A stretch of DNA of 16,138 nucleotides from Asterionellopsis glacialis (GCA_014885115.2 WKLE02004325.1:4410-20547); one strand, 5' to 3'. Counted from the stretch's first letter, positions 1 to 7,496 are shown. Notes: generated from the letters alone by a model not told the origin. Program-made: numbers and translations.

Positions 1-430
1 TATGCAAGGCCCCAAAAAACACCCAAAAATTAAAAGAACTAATACCATCCTCTGTCTGTAAATTGTTGCAATTTGTTTTAGAATTCCAGTTTCACCCCAG
101 ACATCTAAATTTTCTATATTCAGTATATTGCTATACCAATGACCATTGACAGGGTTGACTGTAAATGTGTATTGTTTTGAATTTGGTTTGTAGAATTAGA
201 TTATAAATACTGAATTGACTTTAGTATGCTTAGCTTCATCAAATCATTTCTTCAATAAAAATATTCTTAGTGGTGGTGCTACCTAAGTAATTTCTTATAC
301 TTTATCATGTGGCAAGCATAAGTTCATGTATATAACATACCTGACTACTCAGACTATCAATTTTGAGATTGAATGTTGTCAACAACTACAAAAAACCATT
401 GACAGTGACAGTTCTGTGAAGGATTTGACA

Positions 431-518
431 ACAGCCATGACAGTCAATTAGTTCCATGCACAAAATGATGAAGCATGGAACTGTCGAAACATTTTTTGGA
501 TTGGTCAACATGGCTGTC
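431..518. repeat. Nested inverted repeat (hairpin)
   Basis: The inner stem is perfect: AGTTCCATGC at 450-459 pairs with GCATGGAACT at 473-482 across a 13-nt loop. An outer stem of ACAGCCATG (431-439) pairs with CATGGCTGT (510-518). Function unknown; it may be a remnant of a foldback element. Confidence 0.6.
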
Positions 519-570
519 ATCATCACCAAATTGTTCACAAAATAAAAGTTTGCAACTATTTACATACAAA

Positions 571-585
571 CAGTAGGTCCTACTG
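571..585. repeat. 15-nt perfect palindrome
   Basis: CAGTAGG and CCTACTG are perfect inverted copies around a single T. It lies 40 bp before a second palindrome. Confidence 0.6.
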
Positions 586-624
586 GTACTGGATGAGTTA
601 TTGGATGTCGGTGTTGGTTCAGGT

Positions 625-675
625 AGGACCTCTCGAGGTCCTAGTCCTAAGTCTGTTCGGCCTAAGTCTGTTCAG
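625..675. repeat. Palindrome followed by a 15-bp tandem duplication
   Basis: AGGACCTC (625-632) and GAGGTCCT (635-642) form a perfect 8-bp stem with a 2-nt centre. It is followed at once by CCTAAGTCTGTTCGG (646-660) and CCTAAGTCTGTTCAG (661-675), a direct duplication differing at one base. Confidence 0.65.
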
Positions 676-917
676 GTACAAATGTACTGGTACACAAAAC
701 CCCAACCCTACAAGACAAATTAAGGTAGAAGATCTGTAGAAACTAGATTCTGTGTTGAAATATCTTTATCCTGATGTTATCATGTTAAGGTAGTCATAAC
801 ATGTTTTTTCACTCCTGTGTGTGTATCCCCTTTTTTCAAACCAACATATTATTTTCTAGCGTTTTTTTTCTTTGGAAAACACATTTTTGTCCTCTTGACC
901 ATGGGAAGGATTCTCAT

Positions 918-939
918 TTAAGTCACTGGAATGACTTAA
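918..939. repeat. Small hairpin near the left transposon arm
   Basis: TTAAGTCA (918-925) pairs with TGACTTAA (932-939) over a 6-nt loop, and the stem partly extends outward. It lies about 50 bp outside the left inverted arm of the element. Confidence 0.5.
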
Positions 940-990
940 GTGGAGATATGCTCTATTAGTCCATCAAGTGGTAGAACATAAACCATAATA

Positions 991-1188
991 AAACAGTAGA
1001 CAAGCCCTTTTTTAGATATCAATTATTTTAACTGTTGAGGACCTATTTTTTTAAATCAATTTTTTTCTTTTGCATATTTCTAAAGAATGATGCTTCTGGC
1101 CTACTGTTTTAGACTACTTTTAGTTAAATATTTATATATAGTATGTTGTTATGTAGTGGGGATGATCATAAGTCACCATCTGATTCAT
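991..1188. repeat. Left inverted terminal arm
   Basis: It matches the reverse complement of 4151-4352 over almost its full length, with small indels. It includes GAGGACCTATTTTTTT shared after the 28-nt exact block. The inner end contains the stop codon (1166-1168) of the leftward relic, so the arm overlaps the 3' end of a former coding region. Confidence 0.8.
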
Positions 1189-1368
1189 TCAGGAGGATGT
1201 CAACATCATCGTCAAAATCAAGGACATTGATATTTTGCACCCAGTTGATGTTGTCTTCTTCAATGGAATTTTCTTGGTGGGAGTTCTTGCAGTAGGCAAG
1301 TTGTGCGATGGGTACAACTTGCATATGATGACGTCAATCAACCTTAGTATGGACATACTGTGATGCAA

Positions 1369-1530
1369 TGATGTCACAGATGAGACACGTGCAGTGACAC
1401 GCCATGTACAAAGATGTGCTGATGTCATGGGCGAAGCACGTGCAGTGATGCTCCATACCAGCACAACTTAAAGTGTGATGCGTCACATCAGAATGTGGTG
1501 ATCCGTCATCACTCCATGGCAGTACAACTC
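1369..1530. repeat. Three imperfect tandem units of about 51-56 bp
   Basis: Units begin at 1369, 1420 and 1476. The first two share TGATGTCA and the 12-mer CACGTGCAGTGA (1386 and 1437, period 51), which contains the CACGTG palindrome. The third is more diverged but keeps the TCCAT...CAGTACAAC end. A TGACGTCA palindrome lies just before the array at 1329-1336. On the minus strand the first two units encode a repeated HCTC motif, so this may once have been part of the relic protein. Confidence 0.5.
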
Positions 1531-1750
1531 TAGTCTTGACACCAAATAGGTGGTCCGACAGGCTTTCATTGGCTGCATTGAGGAGTTTGGTTCACATGAT
1601 AAAACCAAACTCCGCTGGAACCGAACTCTAAGTAGATTGGCCGTAGGATCCCGTACAAGAAATAGGTGTCAAAGAAAAAATGGTGAATTGGCAAGTGTTT
1701 TTTTAGAAGTAGCTAAAATAGGTCATAATTTATTCACTCTCATAAAATCT

Positions 1751-1786
1751 ACTCCCTTTTCAACTCCCTTTTCAACTCCCTTTTCA
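1751..1786. repeat. 12-bp unit repeated three times
   Basis: ACTCCCTTTTCA occurs three times in exact tandem (1751, 1763, 1775). Its length is a multiple of three, and on the minus strand it gives a four-residue EKGV-type repeat within the transposase relic. It is a simple microsatellite-like expansion. Confidence 0.75.
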
Positions 1787-2884
1787 ATATTGTTGTCAGC
1801 AAAGTGCAGTTCTTGTTCATGCTGATGTCATCTCCATTTCCCAAATTTGTTGACTCTGCTTATTGAGAGGGAGGAGTTGCAGATTCCATTTCCAAGGACT
1901 GTGTAAATATGCTAGGACCTTCCAATAGCAAGTCTGTCTGACTGCTTTCATAAGGTTTCGAAACAACCACATAGGTGGTTTCTTCCAACAACTCCTCAAT
2001 CCTATTGATACTAGATATTTCTTCCATCTTATTCTCAGTAGGACACAACGGTTGCTGTAGGTTGTGTACTGGTTCCAATTCCTTGGGTACTTTAGAGGTA
2101 TTTTGCCTAGGATTCTTCTTGACTGCACTTTTTTTTGTCAAGTGTTTTAGGCACAAAAGATGAGTCCTTCAAACATGACCTTTGTGGCCACAATATGGAC
2201 AGATTTTGTAACTTTTTTCATTTTTTAAAATTGCAGGTGTTGTAGGACTTCCAAATGCTCTTCCAGATTTGTATGTAATTCCTTTTTTTTGGTCAGCTTG
2301 ATCCTCTCTATAACTCCTTTTAATTTCTTTCTTTTGTTTTTTATGTGATTGCTTTTTTTCATATATTTGGCCAAATACAATCTGTGGCATTCCATTTCTT
2401 TGTTATTGGACACCCAGCTCTTCAGGGTATTTCTACCTGGATGCATTCCCAGCTCTTCAAATACTTCTGTAAAACATTTTACATATCCAACACAATTTAG
2501 TGCAGATCTTGTAGCAACCCAGGATGCAAGTGACATTGTCATGGAATAATTTTTATGCTTTGGTGCTCCATATAGTAAAACTGCAGTGTTAAGACCCTCA
2601 TTCTTTTGGGTGTCAAATGGATGAACCATTTGTCTCAATTTTCCATCTGTATTAAAGGTGTCAAATTTCTCCTTCAATTCTTGATAAAGTTTGTCATGTT
2701 TTTTACAATGATATTCATGATTTTAATTTTTTCCCAGATGTTTTTTGATGGGGCACCATTCTCTACTACTGAAGTCTTTTCTGAAAATTTCCTGTTTGAT
2801 TGTTGTGTATTGTATTTATTTTTCACAGAATTCTTTACATTTGTACAAATTTTGTCATTTTTTTTGTATCATAAAAAAACAATC

Positions 2885-3530
2885 ATGACTGACACCCCAC
2901 CTACAAAATTAGAAGAGGACAAGGAGAACATCCCAGCTTCAAATAATACTTTGAAACCCATCAAACACTATTTTCCTGATCAAAATGGTGTGGTCAATGT
3001 GTTGATACAATTGGGAATATGACAAAGATCTTAACAAAGATAGTAAGGAGCAACCCTTTTGGGTACAGGGTCTGTGCATGAAGCACACCCACTTGTGGCA
3101 AAAAACAAAATTTGTTTTGTCTAATAGAGAAACAAAAAAAGAAGAAAAGAGAATGTTGTGTGAGCATTGTGATGGTGGATGTAAGAAGTGCATGCCATGT
3201 TGCTGGGAAAATGCATGCAATGACTTACTTTTGTATCTTGCAGAAATTTTTGATGATGATGATGTAGAAATAAAAAAAATTCTACCAGGGCAGTAAGGTT
3301 TGCTGCCTATTGTTACTATATTCATCACATGTTTGGAGAAGGTAACCTGGGTAAAGGAAACCATGTAGAAGCTCCAACTTGTGTTGTTGGTGGAATTTGT
3401 CAAAATTACAAGCTGGAGAATGGAAAAACAACTGGATTTTTGGCAGTCTGCAAAAGGAAGGAATAGTGGAGGAGGTTCTTTTTCAAAAATTACATATGAG
3501 CATGAAAAATCAGTATCAGAAATAAGGAAA
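2885..3530 (+). pseudogene. Broken accessory gene of the transposon, Cys-rich, P2X7-tail-like end
   Basis: An ATG at 2885 opens a frame beginning MTDTPPTKLEEDKENIP. Around 3003-3022 the coding trace shifts frame to a segment with CEHCDGGCKKCMPCCWENAC. It then shifts back at about 3290 to the original frame, giving RFAAY...LGKGN...P-x-C-V...TGF up to a stop at 3464. A further open stretch (GIVEEVLF...) in the third frame reaches about 3530. The order Cys-rich block, then R-x-x-A-Y, G-x-L-G-x-G-N, P-x-C and G-x-x-T-G-F resembles the cytoplasmic ballast domain of P2X7 receptors and small related proteins. That is recalled from memory and unverified. No membrane segment or signal peptide is seen. 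It is transcribed away from the transposase relic, with about 160 bp between them. Confidence 0.5.
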
Positions 3531-3821
3531 AAGAATTAGTACATATGAATTTAAAAATACAGAAGAAACAAATTACACTACTACAAAATAATTTAGATTA
3601 GCTCATACTAATTATTCGTCACTGAAGATACATATTTTCATGAGCAGTTTTGCATTTTCCTTGCTTGCAAGGAATCTTCAACTTGGAGACTTCCTGGAGT
3701 ATAGCTGACACTGAAAAAAAACAACTTGTCAGAACACTGGGAGAGAGAAGCAAATGAGTTCCGTTCCCCAAAAAACAAGATGCATTTCTCCCCCCAAAAA
3801 AACAAGAATTTGCTTATTTTT

Positions 3822-3979
3822 TAATGTACTGCAAAACAATACTTTGTGTTCCATACTAAATATGTAGAAGCTCTGTAGAAGAAAAATGGCTGACCAGATT
3901 GGTTACGACTACCTTTTTTTTTCTACAGAGCTTCTATGTATTTACTATGAAACATAGAGTAAGGTTCTGCAGTACATTT
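3822..3979. repeat. Foldback element (MITE-like hairpin)
   Basis: The arm 3822-3887 is complementary to 3914-3979 with few mismatches. It includes AATGTACTGC against GCAGTACATT and ATGTAGAAGCTCTGTAGAA against its near-perfect inverse at 3919-3940. The loop is about 26 nt. It has no coding capacity. It lies between the accessory relic and the right terminal arm and probably inserted into the element, or is a separate miniature element. Target-site duplications were not resolved. Confidence 0.7.
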
Positions 3980-4150
3980 GAAAACTCTTTTTTAAGGGTA
4001 TTGCATATTTCATATTTACAGCAAGAATAATTTTTCTCATACAATACCATTGTCCAGCAATACCCCTGAGTGCTTCTTTTGGCACTGACACATTGATTTT
4101 GTTACCTGCGTCAAGGAGCAGAACTCACTCTGTTCCAACTATGACAAATA

Positions 4151-4352
4151 GATAAATCAGACAATGACTTATAATCAGCAGCACCAAATAACATAATAAT
4201 ATAAATAATTGTCTAACTAAAAGTAGTCTAAAATAGTAGGCCACAATCACCATTCTTGAAAAATACGCAAAAGAAAAGAAATCGATTGAAAAAAAATAGG
4301 TCCTCGACAGTTAAAATAATTGATATCTAAAAAACAAAAGTGCTTGACTACC
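4151..4352. repeat. Right inverted terminal arm
   Basis: Inverted copy of 991-1188. Its inner end at 4157-4174 reads, on the plus strand, as codons for S-D-N-D-L-stop, matching S-D-G-D-L-stop in the left arm. The outer end reaches a TGACTACCTTAA string (4345-4356) whose reverse complement, TTAAGGTAGTCA, also occurs at 785-796. The true terminus may therefore be a few bases beyond 4352. Confidence 0.8.
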
Positions 4353-4356
4353 TTAA

Positions 4357-4560
4357 GGTGGTAGATCAGATTACAATTACCTAAGTAATTTCTGCGCTAT
4401 TTCTACAGGATTTTGTTCCATACTGCCTGGATTTGCAAGGAGGAAAAGGGAATTCTATGAATTGAACTACCGAAGGCTACACAAAAGATTCATAAAAATT
4501 ACTCTTTACAAGACTTACAAGGATGTCAATTTTGACACCTCAGACTTTCATTTTAACTAA
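4357..4560 (+). other. Open stretch of 67 codons just outside the transposon
   Basis: A frame open from a TAA at 4354 to a TAA at 4558 encodes a basic peptide with FARRKREFYELNYRRLHKRF and a C-terminal DFHFN. It has no ATG near its start. The amino-acid texture looks more like protein than random AT-rich sequence, but I recognise no family. It could be a terminal exon, a repeat-derived fragment or chance. Confidence 0.2.
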
Positions 4561-4591
4561 TTTTTCCCATACACAACTATTAGATAGGAAC

Positions 4592-4777
4592 ATAAACTAA
4601 TATATTTTGACCCAACATTGCAGATGCGGTCCTTCATAACGTAACTTAGAGCATATGAACATAAATTTAGTGATTTTAGCATTTTTAGTGTTTTTTTTTG
4701 GGAAATGGGAAATTCGAACGAACTAAGAACAGCATCTGCAAGGTTGGGCCAGATTATAACTAAAATATGTTATTAGT
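4592..4777. repeat. Second foldback element (inverted repeat)
   Basis: The arm at about 4592-4636 carries GACCCAACATTGCAGATG and is the inverse of about 4733-4777, which carries CATCTGCAAGGTTGGGCC. The complementarity continues outward through AT-rich sequence on both sides. The centre of about 95 bp is AT-rich and not coding. Likely a miniature non-autonomous element. Confidence 0.65.
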
Positions 4778-4980
4778 AAAAGGTTGGGTACTCACTTCTG
4801 ACCAAATAATGGGATGAAATGGATCATTCCCAGTGTGTTGGGGTCTAAAACGAGAAAATTAAAAAAATAAAAATTTCTAGATGAAAGCACGGAAAATCTG
4901 TCCCGAGGGGGTCGAAAATTCAGGTTTATGCCGGGAAGTGAATGTAATCGTCAATCTATTTTTTATTTTTTGAATGATGT

Positions 4981-4998
4981 ATGTACCTGCTGGTACAT
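4981..4998. promoter_or_regulatory. GTACC/GGTAC palindrome 1
   Basis: ATGTACC and GGTACAT form a perfect 7-bp inverted repeat around TGCT. It is the first of three such palindromes within 560 bp upstream of the oxidoreductase gene. A regulatory role is only a guess based on repetition. Confidence 0.3.
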
Positions 4999-5016
4999 TG
5001 GTCGATTGATATCAAA

Positions 5017-5024
5017 TGACGTCA
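5017..5024. promoter_or_regulatory. CRE-type palindrome TGACGTCA (distal)
   Basis: A perfect TGACGTCA, the binding site of CREB/ATF-type bZIP proteins. In the diatom Phaeodactylum, TGACGT-containing elements govern CO2/cAMP response of a carbonic anhydrase promoter. Here it lies about 710 bp upstream of the oxidoreductase start, so its target is uncertain. Confidence 0.4.
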
Positions 5025-5109
5025 TTGTGATTCTACACGACTTGTCCTATAATACTCATGGGATTATTTATTGCATACATTATTCGTCATTAAGGTGACA
5101 TCATGAATA

Positions 5110-5117
5110 TGACGTCA
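5110..5117. promoter_or_regulatory. CRE-type palindrome TGACGTCA (proximal)
   Basis: Second perfect copy, 93 bp after the first and about 610 bp before the oxidoreductase ATG. Two exact 8-mers this close are unlikely by chance alone, but function is not shown by sequence. Confidence 0.4.
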
Positions 5118-5355
5118 GTAAACAGAAACTCACTTACAGAGGGTAAAGTAAATAACGTTTTTTTTGGCGATTACTTCTTACTACTGTAACACAGAGGTGC
5201 GAACACGTACGAATGCGTAACTTTAGACAATAGGCGTATTATAAAATTAGAGCCTACGCCTTCCAAAAATAGGCTACAAACTATCTGAACACAAACATGT
5301 ATAGACTCTGATAGGCTCTAATCCACTCCAGATTTGCGGACGCAAGGAGGCCAAA

Positions 5356-5535
5356 GTGATACTCACTGTTTAAATAATAGTTAGTACCAGGTACATCATA
5401 CCAGGTAATAATGCTTCGAGAGAGGCTTTTGCTTGATCTAAAAGGCTCAAAACCTTGCATTGTCTGCACCAGCCCTCCTATCATAATTAGGAAAATGTGG
5501 TACTCACTACCATGTCTACATGTACCTGGTACATC
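5356..5535. repeat. Imperfect direct repeat with GTACC palindromes 2 and 3
   Basis: The segments 5356-5398 and 5497-5535 share GTG(A/G)TACTCACT and a GTACC-N-GGTACATC end, 141 bp apart. GTACCAGGTAC (5384-5394) and ATGTACCTGGTACAT (5520-5534) are near-identical palindromes. Short ORFs on both strands here owe their repeated VPGT and SEYH strings to this DNA repeat and are not called as genes. Confidence 0.5.
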
Positions 5536-5612
5536 TAATGGCAAGTATCGTACAGTTCCAGTACAGAAAAGTAAAGGCCTCACATCTTTTCGGAAATAAG
5601 AAAACAGAACTC

Positions 5613-5663
5613 ATTGGCAAATCTAATTGTAACAAAATGACCCATGCAACACTCCATTGGCAA
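5613..5663. promoter_or_regulatory. Duplicated ATTGGCAA box in the proximal promoter
   Basis: ATTGGCAA occurs at 5613-5620 and 5656-5663, 115 and 72 bp before the oxidoreductase ATG. ATTGG is the inverted CCAAT box bound by NF-Y, and this distance is typical. No clear TATA box is seen between the boxes and the ATG. Confidence 0.35.
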
Positions 5664-5727
5664 GAGATTTTAAGAACCTCCATTATCATTTACTTTGAAC
5701 CAGACTTGAACATTAATTATTGTCGCC

Positions 5728-7224
5728 ATGAAGAATCAAGCTTACGACGTGTGTATTGTCGGCTCTGGGCCTGCAGGATTGGCTTCTCTGTCAGCAATTC
5801 TGGAGCCATATTCTCTCGATAGTCTCAACCAAAACCAAATTAATCGTGCTGTGCACTCAATTAAACTTCATCAACGCCTCAAAGTATGCGTGGTAGACTT
5901 GCACAATTCGTGGTTGCATAGTTGGAAAAACAACTTTGCGACCCTGGATATTGAATTTCTGCGGTCCCCAGCTTTGGCGCATCCGAACCTGTTCGACGAG
6001 ACCGCGTTACTAGCCTATGCTGTTGCCAAGGGCCGAACCGACGAACTTCTCGATTCAGGTTGCATTGATTGCAAAAAAATGCTTGCAATGGCAAAGCCAC
6101 AAAGAGGTCTCTGGAAGCTACCTTCGACAAGTTTGTTTGTCGACTTTTGTGAAGACTTGGCTGATTCATTGCCTCATGATTATGTTCAGGGGGAAATCAC
6201 CGACATCACAAAGAAAATAAATTGCAACCCCGAGGCCACAGGCACTCCTTTTCAAGTTGAGCTTGATGGTGGGAGACGCAAACTATTGGCCAAAGCTGTC
6301 ATCCTTGCCACAGGCCCTTCTGGGCGTCCCATTATTCCACCCGAACTTCAGTCTATATCAAGGTATAACAGGCGTCTTTTGATGTGGACTCATCTCAAGC
6401 AAGAATTACTTGCAGACTCGAAACGTATCCTTGTGGTAGGTGGTGGCCTCACAGCAGTTCAAGTTGTCTTGAAACTCATTAAACTCGGCAAAAATTGTAT
6501 TTTGTGCAGCCGCCGACCTTTGGTAGAAAAGCATTTTGATATTGGTTTGGAATGGTTTGATTCGCGGACCTCGAACAAATGCATGTCCGAATTTTACCAC
6601 CAAGAACTCTCAGAACGATTTGCAGCTTTAAAACAAGTTCGTGACGGAGGTAGCGTTCCACCTATTTACATGCGGCAAGTGGAAAAAGCCGAAAAAGCTG
6701 GAAGGCTCATCAGAGTTGTTGGGACAGCTCGTCACGACGATGGACTTTCTGGTATTGCGAACAATAATGATATTGGAGTCAACATCATTGTGACGAACCT
6801 GAACAAAGATGCCAATCATGTGAAAAACAATAGATTCTGCGTTGACCAGGTTGTCCTGGCTTGTGGGTTAGAACCCGACTGTCGTCAAAACCCAGTAGTC
6901 AAAAGTGTGCTGGATAATTGGCCGATCTCATTGGAGGGTGGACTTCCGTCGATTACGGAAGACTTGTGCTGGAAAGACAACTTGCCCTTATATGTTGTGG
7001 GTAGCCTAGGAGCGCTCAATACCGGACCAGATGCTGGTAATTTGATGGGAATCCGTCGTGCTGCACAACTGGTAGCTAATGGCTTGGAATGCCGTTGTTG
7101 GCTTCGTGAAAAAGCTCTTGTCAATCCATTTGACGTACTTATGTTGGGCGACTCGAGTGATGATGATTCTGTCACGACAAGATCATCGATATCAATAGAT
7201 GACGATGCATCAATAGATTTGTAA
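5728..7224 (+). CDS. FAD/NAD(P)-dependent oxidoreductase, monooxygenase-like
   Basis: A 498-residue single-exon protein. The start is the first ATG after an in-frame TGA at 5707 and leads directly into the first Rossmann fold, so no targeting peptide is present and a cytosolic location is likely. The FAD-binding GSGPAG lies at 12-17, an ATGPSG motif at 194-199, a second dinucleotide-binding GGGLTA at 238-243 for NAD(P)H, and VVLACGLEPD at 375-384. The C-terminal flavin-closing region is LYVVGSLGALNTGPDAGN at 421-438. The order and spacing match two-dinucleotide-fold flavoproteins related to lysine/ornithine N-monooxygenases and thioredoxin-reductase-like enzymes. No redox CxxC is seen near the second fold, which speaks against a disulfide reductase. 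The substrate is unknown. Residues 465-498 form an acidic serine-rich tail (DSSDDD, DDDASIDL) beyond the usual domain end. The immediate neighbours are repeats and an unrelated secreted-protein gene. Confidence 0.88.
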   Translation: MKNQAYDVCIVGSGPAGLASLSAILEPYSLDSLNQNQINRAVHSIKLHQRLKVCVVDLHNSWLHSWKNNFATLDIEFLRSPALAHPNLFDETALLAYAVAKGRTDELLDSGCIDCKKMLAMAKPQRGLWKLPSTSLFVDFCEDLADSLPHDYVQGEITDITKKINCNPEATGTPFQVELDGGRRKLLAKAVILATGPSGRPIIPPELQSISRYNRRLLMWTHLKQELLADSKRILVVGGGLTAVQVVLKLIKLGKNCILCSRRPLVEKHFDIGLEWFDSRTSNKCMSEFYHQELSERFAALKQVRDGGSVPPIYMRQVEKAEKAGRLIRVVGTARHDDGLSGIANNNDIGVNIIVTNLNKDANHVKNNRFCVDQVVLACGLEPDCRQNPVVKSVLDNWPISLEGGLPSITEDLCWKDNLPLYVVGSLGALNTGPDAGNLMGIRRAAQLVANGLECRCWLREKALVNPFDVLMLGDSSDDDSVTTRSSISIDDDASIDL

Positions 7225-7352
7225 TTCGGAAGTTGATAATTTGCATTCAAATTTTTGGCTTAAAATAATATCGATCATAGTAGAATGCTTGGCACACATA
7301 GTCATAATGGATCTGTGTATTATTCCGATTCATATATTCTAAATGTGATGCA

Positions 7353-7496
7353 CTACAAAGATATCATGTTCGCGTTCATCGCACATTTTCTTGTCCCTTT
7401 CAAATCCATGTATTGCCTCAGGATCCATTCAATCACCTTCATTGGACCAGCATTACTTTCACCACCAGCAGGAAAGTTGGCATCATTGCTGGAAGG
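7353..7496 (-). other. Weak coding trace of 47 codons
   Basis: Open on the minus strand between a TAA (7497-7499) and a TAG (7353-7355). It reads DANFPAGGESNAGPMKVIEW and onward, with a more protein-like composition than the surroundings. There is no start codon at its head and no family recognised. It may be a fragment of a repeat-encoded gene or chance. Confidence 0.15.

Larger units (their letters stand above)
1..784. other. Gene-free AT-rich stretch
   Basis: No open frame of convincing composition is seen on either strand. The stretch holds several short perfect palindromes (listed separately) and a 15-bp tandem duplication, in AT-rich sequence. The motif TTAAGGTAG occurs at 720 and again at 785, and also at the outer edge of the right arm of the transposon below. 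This may be old repeat debris flanking that element. Confidence 0.6.
1166..2722 (-). pseudogene. Broken transposase relic, C-terminal part
   Basis: Several leftward open segments in different frames read as one degraded protein. At 2722-2225 there is HPFDTQKNEGLN followed by SMTMSLASWVATR and a VGYVKCFTEVFEELG segment. This resembles the post-catalytic part of Mutator-like transposases I know from protist genomes; I cannot check this by search. After a frameshift near 2330-2390 comes a basic stretch and CPYCGHKGH (about 2169-2200). Past a stop this continues into THLLCLKHLTKK, together a plausible CxxC-H-C zinc knuckle. A Ser/Glu-rich open segment (2156-1860) follows. The last open piece (1324-1166, 52 codons) ends in an acidic tail, DFDDDVDILLNESDGDL, whose codons lie inside the left terminal arm. 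The N-terminal catalytic half is not recognisable upstream. Multiple frame breaks make it non-functional. Confidence 0.55.
991..4352. mobile_element. Decayed DNA transposon with about 200-bp inverted terminal arms and two broken genes
   Basis: The sequence at 991-1188 reappears as an inverted, diverged copy at 4151-4352. The two arms share a 28-nt exact block (1008-1035 against 4307-4334) and a 29-nt block with one mismatch (1098-1126 against 4214-4242). Between them are a leftward relic with a transposase-like segment and zinc-knuckle-like cysteines, and a rightward relic with a Cys-rich segment. Both contain several frame breaks, so this copy cannot be autonomous. A foldback element sits inside near the right arm. 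A target-site duplication could not be identified, so the outer limits are approximate. Long inverted arms and the transposase motif suggest a Mutator-like cut-and-paste element, but that assignment rests on memory of similar protist sequences. Confidence 0.7.

Noticed and set aside
1550..1825. Plus-strand ORF with a TPFSTPFS repeat
   Set aside because: It is created by the 12-bp tandem repeat in the opposite strand of the transposase relic and has no other protein-like feature.
2939..3403. A 154-codon minus-strand ORF opposite the accessory relic
   Set aside because: The composition is that of the reverse of the Cys-rich plus-strand coding trace. It has no motif and does not continue the transposase relic.
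280..4393. The 16-bp direct repeat as the transposon target-site duplication
   Set aside because: The sequences just inside the two copies are not inverted repeats of each other, the left copy is about 700 bp from the arm, and 16 bp is longer than usual for this type of element.
5281..5583. A 100-codon minus-strand ORF with repeated VPGT and SEYH strings, and overlapping plus-strand ORFs at 5411-5822
   Set aside because: The repeated strings come from a DNA direct repeat with palindromes, both strands give similar-quality ORFs, and no domain is seen. The part after 5728 is a shadow of the oxidoreductase.
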